Below, one piece after another: positions 55,310-63,275 of a stretch of 64,000 nucleotides of DNA. This stretch comes from Microbacteriaceae bacterium (lineage in GTDB: Bacteria; Actinomycetota; Actinomycetes; Actinomycetales; Microbacteriaceae), in assembly GCA_004297935.1 (NCBI GenBank), contig SCRE01000008.1:248001-312000 (forward strand), read 5' to 3'. The translations under genes were made by a program, and so were the position numbers. The notes under the pieces were generated by a model. The model was not told where the DNA came from. It saw only the letters and a list, made by a program, of their open reading frames with translations, and searched no databases. The number at the start of each line of letters is the position of its first letter. Within the stretch, counting starts at the first letter, position 1.

Positions 55310-55411
55310 GTGTCCAAAACTCCTTTGTTTTGCGCTTCGATTACGTGGCTCCCTATGGCCGAAGCGGTGCGGGGAGCCAGCAACCTTGTTTCGCTTCTTG
55401 TCGACAGCAAC

Positions 55412-55423
55412 TTAATCGATTAA
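55412..55423. promoter_or_regulatory. Palindromic operator 1 for the LacI-family regulator
   Basis: TTAATCGATTAA, a perfect 12-base palindrome with central CG, typical of LacI-family sites; flanks CAAC/GTTG extend the symmetry with one offset. It lies in the 298-base divergent region between the amidohydrolase and regulator genes. Confidence 0.6.
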
Positions 55424-55445
55424 TGTTGGACTATACAGTCAAAGA

Positions 55446-55461
55446 ACTTAAACGTTCAAGT
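55446..55461. promoter_or_regulatory. Palindromic operator 2 for the LacI-family regulator
   Basis: ACTTAAACGTTCAAGT, a 16-base palindrome with one mismatched pair and central CG. Its centre is 36 bases from that of operator 1. Confidence 0.5.
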
Positions 55462-55607
55462 ACAAATATCGAAATATGTCAGCGTCACGTTTTTGACCGG
55501 AAAACGCGTGCGGCCGCCAGATGCCGCTGCCCGACACCAAAGGCGATCGTGGACAGAGTACGAGTGTCGGCGACGGCGCCCTCGAGAACCTAAGGTGGAA
55601 CCTATAG

Positions 55608-56594
55608 ATGGTGACGACGCTCTCCGACGTGGCCCAACTCGCCGGAGTATCCACGGCAGCGGTGTCCCTCGTGCTCAACGGGAAGAAGGGCGTCTCCAAC
55701 GAGACCCGGCAGAAGATCTTGACGATTCTCGATGAGACCGGTTACCGTGTCAACCGGCTCGGGCGCGCCCTCCGGCAGTCCAAGACCGGTAGCATCGGGC
55801 TGTACATGCCGAGCTCAGCCGTACACTTCGGCTACTACACGGAGACGACCCTCGGCGTCGCCGAGACGCTCAATCAGCACGACATCTCCCTCCTGATCGT
55901 GCCGAGTGCCCCACAGGCGACAAAGATCGAAGCGTTTCCTGCAGTTGACGGTTTCATCCTGATAGAACCGCACTCCGACGACCTCGGGGTGGACGCTATC
56001 CTCCGTCAGGATCTCCCCGTCGTCTCCGGCGATCCTCCGGACCCGAGCTTCCATGAGCCATGGGGAATAGTCGAATCGCCGAACTTCCTGACCACGGTTC
56101 AAGTGTTCGATCGATTCCTGCAGGCTGGCGCGCGACGCCCGGGCCTCCTGCTCATCGACCGGGTATCGACATGGGCCAAACAGCTTGAGTCGGCATATGC
56201 CGAATGGTGTGAGGAGCACGCGATCGAGCCTCGGATATTGCTGGTGGACATCCATGAGTCAAACGACGCACTCACAACGATTCTGCGGCCGTGGGCCGAC
56301 AGCGAACGCGGATGCGATGCCATCCTTGCCGGCGGAGACGGGATCGCGGTCCGTATCGCCGGAACCTTGCGGACGCTGGGTCACCGGGTCGGCGAGTCGA
56401 TCAAACTGATTTCGGGTGTCGACAGTCCGATGATGGAGTTCCACACGCCGCGGATCACGGCGATTGACCTGCAGCCACGCGAGTTCGGCAGTGCGTGCGC
56501 CGAACTGCTCATCGAACTCCTCGACCAGCCACGCCCGGCCGCACCGGTGCGACGCCAGGTTGATGCGCCGCTGATCGCCCGTGAGTCCGGCTGA
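55608..56594 (+). CDS. LacI family transcriptional regulator
   Basis: 328 residues. The N-terminal HTH and hinge read LSDVAQLAGVSTAAVSLVLN and ETRQKILTILDETGYRVN; the rest is a periplasmic-binding-like sensor domain (about 60-325). AGGTGG lies nine bases before the ATG. It is divergent from the amidohydrolase-ABC operon and probably represses it until the inducer, likely the imported compound or its hydrolysis product, is bound. It ends 21 bases before a truncated VOC gene on the other strand. Confidence 0.92.
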   Translation: MVTTLSDVAQLAGVSTAAVSLVLNGKKGVSNETRQKILTILDETGYRVNRLGRALRQSKTGSIGLYMPSSAVHFGYYTETTLGVAETLNQHDISLLIVPSAPQATKIEAFPAVDGFILIEPHSDDLGVDAILRQDLPVVSGDPPDPSFHEPWGIVESPNFLTTVQVFDRFLQAGARRPGLLLIDRVSTWAKQLESAYAEWCEEHAIEPRILLVDIHESNDALTTILRPWADSERGCDAILAGGDGIAVRIAGTLRTLGHRVGESIKLISGVDSPMMEFHTPRITAIDLQPREFGSACAELLIELLDQPRPAAPVRRQVDAPLIARESG

Positions 56595-56615
56595 GCGGCT
56601 GCCGCCAGACGGTCG

Positions 56616-56738
56616 TGGACCACCCTCGCCGTAACGGGAGACGTTGACGACGCATGAATCGTCGAAGATCGATACACAGAACTCTGCTGCTTGCTCGGCC
56701 TGATCGTCGAGCCACAGGAAGGGACCGATCGACGGCAC
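56616..56738 (-). pseudogene. 5' remnant of a VOC/PhnB-like gene
   Basis: On the minus strand a GTG with AAAGG six bases upstream opens a frame that reads like the N terminus of PhnB-type VOC proteins (PSIGPFLWLDDQAEQAAEF, then VSIFDDS and NVSRYGEGGP). The similarity ends after about 41 codons, 22 bases from the regulator stop; beyond it the frame runs antisense through the regulator gene. The remaining ~100 codons of such a protein are missing. Identification is by recalled family pattern. Confidence 0.6.
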
Positions 56739-56899
56739 GGCATACCTTTCATCCCGTCGATCAGGCTGGGACGGCGATGGAGCCGGCATAGTGCTTGCCC
56801 CGTCCCATGCCCCACCCGATTGAACCTTTTCCGTTGCTCGCTCGTGTCCCTCGTGAAGATCTCCGCCGGTGGAGGCTCGAAGTGGAAGCGGGTGTGCAC

Positions 56900-57295
56900 A
56901 TGACTGAACGTGGCCAGGGCCTTGTCAGGCTCATGCGAGTCCTCAGCGCGATCGTCCTTTTCGTGATCGGCGGGATTCATCTATTCCTGGTCTTCGACGG
57001 CGTCGGGGGCACGCTCGGCGTACTCTTCATTCTCAACGCTGTTGCGGGCGTCGTTCTTGCGCTCGGGATGCTGACACTGCGCGGCAGGCTTCTGAAGCTC
57101 GCTGCGGTCCTGAGTCTGCTGTTCATCATCGCAAGCCTCCTCTCGCTCGTGCTCGCGCTGACCGTCGGACTGTTCGGCATCAGGGAGGTGTGGACCTTCA
57201 CGCTCGTGCCGCAGACGGTCGTGATCGATGCGATCGGCATCGTGGTACTCGCCGTAGCCTCGGCGGTCGCGCTCCGCACGCCGCGGGTGGCGTGA
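56900..57295 (+). CDS. Small four-helix membrane protein of unknown function
   Basis: 131 residues with a short polar N terminus and four hydrophobic segments (about 10-32, 38-58, 64-90 and 103-128), including SAIVLFVIGGIHLFLVFDG. No charged motif suggests catalysis. The frame reaches further upstream (to 56795), but an ATG at 56900 begins just before the first membrane segment and has GGAAGCGGG in front. It stands alone between the VOC remnant and the convergent CDP-alcohol transferase gene. I do not recognise the family. Confidence 0.7.
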   Translation: MTERGQGLVRLMRVLSAIVLFVIGGIHLFLVFDGVGGTLGVLFILNAVAGVVLALGMLTLRGRLLKLAAVLSLLFIIASLLSLVLALTVGLFGIREVWTFTLVPQTVVIDAIGIVVLAVASAVALRTPRVA

Positions 57296-57348
57296 TCGCG
57301 CGCGCACTCCGCCGCGCGATCACGTGCGACACTCCCACTCCCACGTGT

Positions 57349-58107
57349 CTACGAGCCCCGGCGCGAGCTCTGAGCAGGCAGAGCCTTTGGCACTGATTCA
57401 GCAGCTGTCCGCCTGATCGTGAGCCAGACGGCGTCGCGGCCGAAGGACTCGGCGAGCAACCCCAAGGCGATGACAACGAGAACGATGTCGATACCGGGGA
57501 GCAAACGCGTTGCGGTGATCGTCAGCGCTATGCCCTGAACCGCCGTCACCACCTTGCGCCAGTACCGCGGCGGCAGTTGCCGCCGAAGCCACGGCAGGAG
57601 CAGGCCCGCCGCGACAAAGGCGTAGCGCATCATGCCGATAGCGAGCACCCAGAGTCCGAGGGTCTGCGCGACGTACACACTGAGCGCGAGCAGCAGGAAC
57701 GCATCCACTTCCATATCGAAGCGGGCACCCAGCTCGCTCGCTGTGCCGGTATGGCGGGCAACCCAGCCGTCCACAGCATCCAGCACAAGAGCCGGCACGA
57801 CCAGGCCGACCAAGAGGGCGATCGGAATCGGCGTGCTGAACGATGCGACGACGACGCCGGCGATTGCGCCGACCAGTGTCGAACGCACGGCTGTGACGAT
57901 GTTCGCCCACCCGAACCGTGCCGAGCGTCGGCGATGCAGCCCTCGGATCAGGAGCGCGTTGGAGATCAGCAGATAGCCGAGCGCTGCCAGCCATCCGCCG
58001 ACCGGCGGCTGAAACGCGCGCCCGTGCAGTGTCACCGCGGTCAGCAGCGCTACCGCCGCTGCACCCGCGATGGTAGACCCGATCGGTGCGAGGTGAACTC
58101 TGATCAT
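57349..58107 (-). CDS. CDP-alcohol phosphatidyltransferase family protein
   Basis: 252 residues, about six transmembrane segments. The family motif D-x2-D-G-x2-A-R-x8-9-G-x3-D-x3-D is complete: DAVDGWVARHTG followed by LGARFDMEVDAF near residues 110-135. These enzymes displace CMP from a CDP-alcohol (such as CDP-diacylglycerol) with another alcohol to form phosphodiesters. It is read divergently from the MDR/PTPS operon, 103 bases apart, and likely belongs to the same pathway. The alcohol substrates are unknown. Confidence 0.9.
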   Translation of the reverse strand: MIRVHLAPIGSTIAGAAAVALLTAVTLHGRAFQPPVGGWLAALGYLLISNALLIRGLHRRRSARFGWANIVTAVRSTLVGAIAGVVVASFSTPIPIALLVGLVVPALVLDAVDGWVARHTGTASELGARFDMEVDAFLLLALSVYVAQTLGLWVLAIGMMRYAFVAAGLLLPWLRRQLPPRYWRKVVTAVQGIALTITATRLLPGIDIVLVVIALGLLAESFGRDAVWLTIRRTAAESVPKALPAQSSRRGS

Positions 58108-58128
58108 CCCTGTCTCGTGTGTCTAGTG

Positions 58129-58166
58129 CGGAGCCCATGCATCTGTCTCGCGCGGATCCCATGCAT
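58129..58166. repeat. 24-bp-spaced direct repeat in the divergent promoter region
   Basis: gcggagcccatgcat (ending 58142) and gcggatcccatgcat (ending 58166) differ at one base and stand 24 bases apart between the CDP-alcohol transferase and the MDR gene. They could be binding sites for a regulator of both. Confidence 0.5.
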
Positions 58167-58210
58167 TAACACGCCGACGGCGTGGGAATGGTTCACGAAG
58201 AGGAGGGGAC

Positions 58211-59185
58211 ATGCTGAACGCCACAGCGTTCTGGGTCGAGAAGCCGGGCACCGGCAGCCTGCGTCACGAACCACTCCGACGGGCACGGGATGGGGACGTC
58301 CTCGTTCGAACCCTCTACACCGGGGTGAGTCGAGGAACCGAGGCGTCGGTCTTCGGTGGACACGTGCCGCGCAGCGAACATGAACGCATGCGGGCGCCGT
58401 TCCAGGAGGGCAGCTTTCCCGGGCCGTTGAAGTACGGCTATCTCAATGTCGGTGTCGTCGAGCAGGGCCCGCCCCGGCTTCTGGGGCAGGTCGTGTTCAC
58501 CCTGTTCCCGCATCAGTCGGCTTTCGTCGTTCCCGCCGATTCGGTCTATCCCGTGCCCGAGGGCATACCGGCGCGCCGGGCCGTCCTCGCGGGTGCGGTC
58601 GAAACCGCCCTCAATGTGCTCTGGGATGCCGCGCCCCTTGTCGGCGACCGGGTGACGGTCATCGGCGCCGGCATGATCGGCTGCTGTATCGCGCGCCTGG
58701 CGCGTGGCATCCTCGGTGTCGACATCGTCCTGGTCGATATCGATCCGCAGCGGCGAGACATAGCGGACAAGCTCGGCGTGAGTTTCTCCGTTGCCGCGGG
58801 GGCGCCCCACGATCGTGACATCGTGATCAACACGAGCGGGTCGGATGCCGGGCTGCAGCTCGCCCTCGAATGCGTCGTGACCGAGGGTGTGGTGATCGAG
58901 GCCAGCTGGTTCGTCGACCGTCCGGCGACGCTCATGCTCGGTGCCGACTTCCACTCCAGGCGACTGACCATTCAATCGAGCCAGGTCGGTGCGGTCGCGG
59001 CCAGGCGTCGCGGAAGCAGGACGACCGGCGATCGCCTGACCCTGGCACTGCAGCTCTTGCACGATCCGACCTTCGACGCCCTGATCACCGCCGAGTCCTC
59101 CTGGCGAGAGCTGCCAGACATGATGGCGAACCTTGCCGACGGCTCCGGCTCGAGCCTGTGTCACGCAATCAACTGGGAGGTCTGA
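58211..59185 (+). CDS. MDR-superfamily dehydrogenase (metal-site-less)
   Basis: 324 residues with the medium-chain dehydrogenase fold: an N-terminal GroES-like part ([14 protein letters not shown] near residue 40 and VGVVEQG) and an NAD(P)-binding Rossmann fold with [19 protein letters not shown] near residue 150. The catalytic-zinc cysteine and the GHE motif of alcohol dehydrogenases are absent, as is the four-cysteine lobe; the arrangement resembles BchC-type or quinone-oxidoreductase-like members. GAGGAGGGG precedes the ATG. It is the first gene of a seven-gene coupled operon and lies two bases before the PTPS-like gene. Reaction unknown. Confidence 0.85.
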   Translation: MLNATAFWVEKPGTGSLRHEPLRRARDGDVLVRTLYTGVSRGTEASVFGGHVPRSEHERMRAPFQEGSFPGPLKYGYLNVGVVEQGPPRLLGQVVFTLFPHQSAFVVPADSVYPVPEGIPARRAVLAGAVETALNVLWDAAPLVGDRVTVIGAGMIGCCIARLARGILGVDIVLVDIDPQRRDIADKLGVSFSVAAGAPHDRDIVINTSGSDAGLQLALECVVTEGVVIEASWFVDRPATLMLGADFHSRRLTIQSSQVGAVAARRRGSRTTGDRLTLALQLLHDPTFDALITAESSWRELPDMMANLADGSGSSLCHAINWEV

Positions 59186-59187
59186 AC

Positions 59188-59583
59188 ATGCCATTCTCCA
59201 CGACGGTGCGAGACCACATGATGATCGCGCACAGCTTCGCCGGCGAGACTTTCGGGCCCGCACAGCGCCTGCACGGGGCGACATTCATCGTCGACGCGAC
59301 ATTCGGTGCGGATGAACTCGACGAAGATGGCGTCGTCGTCGACATCGGACGTGCCGCCGCCGCGCTTTCCGAGATCACCGGTTCGCTCAACTATCGCAAC
59401 CTCGACGACGAACCCGATTTCGTCGGAATGAACACGACGACGGAACGCCTTTGCCAGGTGATCGCGGATCGTCTTGCTGCGCGCGTTGAGGACGGATCGC
59501 TCGGCGGCAAGCGGCTGACATCCGTCACCGTCACGCTCCACGAGTCGCACATCGCATGGGCGAGCTTTTCGAGGCCGCTATGA
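59188..59583 (+). CDS. 6-pyruvoyl-tetrahydropterin synthase homologue with altered active site
   Basis: 131 residues with the T-fold of PTPS/QueD. The order of family blocks is kept: AHSF with H15, RLHGATF with H29, VVVDIG near 50, [11 protein letters not shown] near 67-76, [14 protein letters not shown] near 83-96 and [10 protein letters not shown] with E119. The HGH zinc pair has become HGA (A31), the position of the QueD catalytic cysteine is alanine (about A25) and the catalytic Asp-His pair is Asn-Tyr (68-69). The product is therefore unlikely to carry out the standard reaction. GGGAGG lies seven bases before the ATG. Its stop overlaps the next start. Confidence 0.85.
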   Translation: MPFSTTVRDHMMIAHSFAGETFGPAQRLHGATFIVDATFGADELDEDGVVVDIGRAAAALSEITGSLNYRNLDDEPDFVGMNTTTERLCQVIADRLAARVEDGSLGGKRLTSVTVTLHESHIAWASFSRPL

Positions 59584-60665
59584 GCACGAGTCCGACCGCG
59601 ACACTGTATTTCGTCGTTCCCAACACGATCGATGATCCCGACCGGGTCAGCGGCGGAAATGTCTACGACCAGCGGGTACGAGACGGCCTGCGTCAACTCG
59701 GCTGGGACGTACGGATGGTATTGCTTGGGGGCGGTGGCGAACGCACGTTGGCACAGGCGTTGTCCCGGTTGCCCGATGCCGCACTCGTGCTCGTCGACGG
59801 CCTGATCGCGGTGCGTGAATCGGATGTGTTCGTCGGGCAATCGAGCCGCCTGCGCCTCGTCGTGCTGGCACACATGGTCGCAAGCCTTCTGGTGGGCCCG
59901 ACCGGCGATGCCGGCGACCCTGCCGAAGTCGCATGCCGCGAGCGGAGCGCTCTGGGTGCGGCACACCTCGTCATCGCCACCAGTTCATGGACGCGCTCCG
60001 AACTCATCACCCGGAACCTTGCCGAACCGTACCGTATCGTCGTAGCACAGCCCGGCACGGATCTCACTCCAGCGACGATCGGCTCGGCTGCCGGCGGCCG
60101 GCTGTTGTGCGTCGGCGTGGTCGCGCGACACAAAGGCCAGGACCTCCTCGTCCGCGCACTCTCCGGCCTCGCCGACATCGCCGGCTGGAGCTGCAGAATA
60201 GTTGGATCGCTCCAGCGGTACCCCGATTTCGTCGCAGAGCTGAGGGCCGATCTCACGTCAGTCGGCGTATCCGATCGGGTGACGTTCACCGGCGTGCTCA
60301 CCGGGACATCCCTGGCGGATGCCTACGGTCAGGCGGATCTTGTCGTCGTCCCGTCCCGAAGCGAGAGCTACGGCATGGTGGTCGCCGAATCTCTGTCGCG
60401 GGGCATCCCGGTCGTCGCGACCCAGGTCGGCGGAATACCCGAGGCGCTTGTGCGCGCAGCGGCGGGGGTCGTGATTCCCCCCGACGACCCATGGGCACTC
60501 GGCGTCGTCCTCCGACAGTGGTGCACGAGCCCCACCCTACGGTCCGACCTGAAGGCGGAAGCGCTCGCGTCCCGCGCGGCAGTCCGACCGTGGAGCGCCA
60601 CGATCGGGTTCATCGACTCGACGCTCGACCACGCCGCCCGGCTGGGATCGGCGGCACCCGCATGA
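59580..60665 (+). CDS. GT4-family glycosyltransferase
   Basis: 361 residues, GT-B fold, no membrane segment. N-terminal acceptor domain (about 1-175), C-terminal nucleotide-sugar domain with [25 protein letters not shown], and [19 protein letters not shown], which contains the E-x7-E motif of retaining GT4 enzymes. It should transfer a sugar from a nucleotide donor to a small or lipid acceptor. ATGA overlap with the PTPS-like gene and with the next gene. Donor and acceptor unknown. Confidence 0.9.
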   Translation: MSTSPTATLYFVVPNTIDDPDRVSGGNVYDQRVRDGLRQLGWDVRMVLLGGGGERTLAQALSRLPDAALVLVDGLIAVRESDVFVGQSSRLRLVVLAHMVASLLVGPTGDAGDPAEVACRERSALGAAHLVIATSSWTRSELITRNLAEPYRIVVAQPGTDLTPATIGSAAGGRLLCVGVVARHKGQDLLVRALSGLADIAGWSCRIVGSLQRYPDFVAELRADLTSVGVSDRVTFTGVLTGTSLADAYGQADLVVVPSRSESYGMVVAESLSRGIPVVATQVGGIPEALVRAAAGVVIPPDDPWALGVVLRQWCTSPTLRSDLKAEALASRAAVRPWSATIGFIDSTLDHAARLGSAAPA

Positions 60666-61480
60666 GCGAGATCATCGACATCAACGACGAATGGCTCGCG
60701 CTGCGTGAACCGGAAGATGCGCGCGCACGCTCACACGAGCTGACACGTGCCGCTGCGTCGATGCTCCCGACAGGACCCATCGTCGTTCACGACCTGGGCA
60801 GCGGAACCGGCTCGATGATGCGCTGGCTTGCACCTCGACTCCCGGGTCCGCAGGCGTGGGTGCTTCACGACTGGAACCCGCGCTTGACCGAGCAGGCCGC
60901 CGGCGGTCCGCGCCCACTGGATCACGAGGGCACACCGGTCACCGTCAGCGTTCGGATCGCGGAACTCGACGATCTGGCCCCTGCCGATCTGCGGGGAGCC
61001 TCACTCGTCACAGCGTCCGCTCTTCTCGACGTGCTGACGTCCCGCGAAACGCACTCGATCGTCGAGGCATGCCTGGCTGCGGGCTGTCCGGTGCTTGTCA
61101 CTCTCAGCGTGACGGGCAGCGTCGAACTGCGACCCGGCGACGAGCGCGACACGACACTCATGAACGCGTTCAACGCGCATCAACGCCGCATCACAGACGG
61201 ACGCCAGCCGCTCGGCCAATGCGCCCCATCGGTCGTCCGAGGGCTGTTCGCACAGGCCGGCTGGCAGGTGCGCTCGAGTGCCACGCGCTGGTTGCTCGAC
61301 AGCCGCCGACCTCGTCTGCTGCACGAATGGCTCGATGGCTGGGTCGGCGCTGCAGTGGAACAGTCGCCCGAACTGGCCGACGAAGCCACCCGCTACCGGG
61401 AACTGCGCGCGTCCCAACAGGAGCACGGCCAACTGTCGGCGGTCGTTCACCACGTGGATCTGTTGGCATGCCCACGGTAA
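60662..61480 (+). CDS. SAM-dependent methyltransferase-like protein
   Basis: 272 residues. Near residue 40-50 the SAM-binding motif I is VVHDLGSGTGSMMRWLA, with HDWNP after the second strand and SLVTASALLDVLTS as motif post-I or IV region. The rest of the C terminus (about 180-272) is helical. The four-base overlaps at its start and the closeness to the next gene show it is part of the operon. Its target may be a pathway intermediate. Confirming a transferase role needs activity; the SAM motif itself is clear. Confidence 0.82.
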   Translation: MSEIIDINDEWLALREPEDARARSHELTRAAASMLPTGPIVVHDLGSGTGSMMRWLAPRLPGPQAWVLHDWNPRLTEQAAGGPRPLDHEGTPVTVSVRIAELDDLAPADLRGASLVTASALLDVLTSRETHSIVEACLAAGCPVLVTLSVTGSVELRPGDERDTTLMNAFNAHQRRITDGRQPLGQCAPSVVRGLFAQAGWQVRSSATRWLLDSRRPRLLHEWLDGWVGAAVEQSPELADEATRYRELRASQQEHGQLSAVVHHVDLLACPR

Positions 61481-62535
61481 CGATCAGGACCATGATGGAC
61501 CGCGCACGCAGGTTTGCGCGATCCAGACGGTTCCGACTCTCGATTCGTCTGATCGGCGGCTGTGCGGTGCTCGTGGCGGTTGTCGCACACGTTGGCACCG
61601 GTCCTGTTCTGCACGGGCTGGTGAGTGTCGATGGGCCGACGATCGGTGCTGCGGCAATTTTGGCTGCGATCGCCACCGCGGCCGCTTCGTGGCGTTGGCG
61701 GCTTGTCGCCGGACGTCTCGGTGTCGAGCTGCGCTGGTCGCACGCGATCGCGATGTATTACCAGTCGCAATTCCTCAACATGGTGCTTCCCGGTGGAGTG
61801 ATCGGAGACGTGCATCGAGCAGTCGCTCACGGTCGCAGCGCCGGGAGCATCGGCCGGGCGACTCGCGCCGTTGCCATTGAGCGCTCCGCCGGACAGCTGA
61901 TGCAGCTCACGCTCACCCTCCTGATCCTGGGTTGCCTCGGAGCGGAGCTCAACGGCCATCTCACTGTCACGATCGCCATCGGTGTCGCCGTGCTGGTCGT
62001 CACCGTGCTGGTCGTCACGGTGATCGCAGCCTTTTCGGCGAGCGCGCATGTCCGCATGGCGGTGCGGCATGAACTGGCTGAACTCCGCGCGGGGCTCGGA
62101 TCGGTGCGGGTATCCGCCCAGGTCGCGGTCGCTTCGGTTATCGTCATCGCCTGTCATGCCATGACCTTCGCGATCGCAGCCGCGGATGTCGGAGCGAGCG
62201 TACCGGCGTTGCAGCTGTTCGCCCTGACATTCGTCATTCTGCTCGGCGCGTCCATCCCGCTGAATATCGGCGGATGGGGACCACGCGAGGGGATCGCGGG
62301 CTGGGCTTTCGCAAGCGTCGGATTCGGTGCGACCTCCGGCGTCGCAGCATCAACCCTTTTCGGTGTGCTCGCGATCATCTCCGTTGCGCCCGGCGCAGTC
62401 GTCACGGTGGTGTTCGCGGCCCGGCGACGCAAGGCGGCCGAGGCGACGTTGACCTCTGAGCCTGCCGCACTCCCCGACCAGCCGAGGATTCTCGTACTCA
62501 CATCCCGCACTAGCCGTCAGGAGAGAACATCGTGA
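61468..62535 (+). CDS. UPF0104/lysylphosphatidylglycerol synthase TM-domain protein
   Basis: 355 residues with eight or more transmembrane segments. Family features: YYQSQFLNMVLPGGVIGDVH near 92-111 and GASIPLNIGGWGPREGIAGW near 263-282. It corresponds to the flippase half of MprF without the aminoacyl transferase half, so a role in moving a lipid or lipid-linked molecule across the membrane is reasonable. The start is unclear: ATG 61468 overlaps the previous gene by 13 bases, while ATGs at 61492 and 61495 follow an AGGA. Its stop overlaps the RibD-like start (GTGA). Confidence 0.85.
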   Translation: MPTVTIRTMMDRARRFARSRRFRLSIRLIGGCAVLVAVVAHVGTGPVLHGLVSVDGPTIGAAAILAAIATAAASWRWRLVAGRLGVELRWSHAIAMYYQSQFLNMVLPGGVIGDVHRAVAHGRSAGSIGRATRAVAIERSAGQLMQLTLTLLILGCLGAELNGHLTVTIAIGVAVLVVTVLVVTVIAAFSASAHVRMAVRHELAELRAGLGSVRVSAQVAVASVIVIACHAMTFAIAAADVGASVPALQLFALTFVILLGASIPLNIGGWGPREGIAGWAFASVGFGATSGVAASTLFGVLAIISVAPGAVVTVVFAARRRKAAEATLTSEPAALPDQPRILVLTSRTSRQERTS

Positions 62536-63275
62536 AACACCGTCCATACATCACGCTGAGCAGTGCCATGTCCCTCGACGGCTACCTCGACAGGGCGGAT
62601 CCGCCGAGGCTCACCCTGTCGAATGAAGCAGACCTGGACCGGGTCGATGAGGTACGGGCCCAAAACGACGCCATCCTGGTGGGCGCGCGCACCGTGCGAC
62701 ACGACAACCCTCGACTGCTGGTTCGCAGCAGTCTGCGACGGCACACGCGCGAGCAGGCGGGTCTGACGCGCTCACCGTGGAAGGTGACCGTCACCGCGTC
62801 CGGGGAGCTCGACCCCGGAGCCGCCTTCTTCGCCGACGATGGCACAACCAAACTGGTCTACTGCCCCACATACCAGGCGGGGCGCATCCGCAGACGAATC
62901 AATGATGCTGCAACAGTCATCGGGCTCGGTGACCAGGTCACCATGACCGATCTTGTCGCGGACTTGTCGGCTCGTGGAGTCCGCCGCCTCATGGTTGAAG
63001 GGGGTGGCACAGTTCACACCCAATTTCTGGCGGCTGATCTCGTCGACGAACTCCACCTGGCCATCGCGCCATTCTTCGTCGGGGACAAGAGAGCTCCACG
63101 CTTCGTCGGCGACGCCGTCTTCCCGTGGACCAATGACAAACCTGCGACCCTCGCAGGGGTTCGGCTGATCGGCGACGTCGTGCTCCTGCGTTACGCGCTC
63201 TCCGATCGCTTCCCGGGGGATGCGGAGAACATCTCCGGCCCGGCCATGCGGTCCCTCGTGACGGTGATGTCGTGA
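62532..63275 (+). CDS. RibD C-terminal-type reductase (dihydrofolate-reductase fold)
   Basis: 247 residues. The RibD/DHFR-like fold is recognised by SSAMSLDGYLD at the N terminus, ILVGARTVRHDNPRLLV near 55, MVEGGGTVHTQFLAADLVDE near 155 and IAPFFVGDKRAPRF. In riboflavin synthesis this domain reduces the ribose of a pyrimidine intermediate with NADPH. The deaminase half of RibD is absent. GTG with AGGAG eight bases upstream, overlapping the previous stop. In this operon it may reduce a related pyrimidine- or pterin-derived ribosyl group. Confidence 0.88.
   Translation: MKHRPYITLSSAMSLDGYLDRADPPRLTLSNEADLDRVDEVRAQNDAILVGARTVRHDNPRLLVRSSLRRHTREQAGLTRSPWKVTVTASGELDPGAAFFADDGTTKLVYCPTYQAGRIRRRINDAATVIGLGDQVTMTDLVADLSARGVRRLMVEGGGTVHTQFLAADLVDELHLAIAPFFVGDKRAPRFVGDAVFPWTNDKPATLAGVRLIGDVVLLRYALSDRFPGDAENISGPAMRSLVTVMS

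Noticed and set aside
56741-56899. A continuation of the VOC gene or a second small gene upstream of the membrane protein
   Set aside because: The frames here are short and lack recognisable similarity; the segment is treated as intergenic.
59933-60661. Long upstream extension of the methyltransferase frame
   Set aside because: It overlaps the glycosyltransferase out of frame and is Arg/Pro-rich; the ATG at 60662 with a 4-base overlap begins the recognisable protein.
60856-61467. Long upstream extension of the UPF0104 membrane protein frame
   Set aside because: It overlaps the methyltransferase out of frame and lacks membrane segments; the membrane protein begins at 61468-61495.
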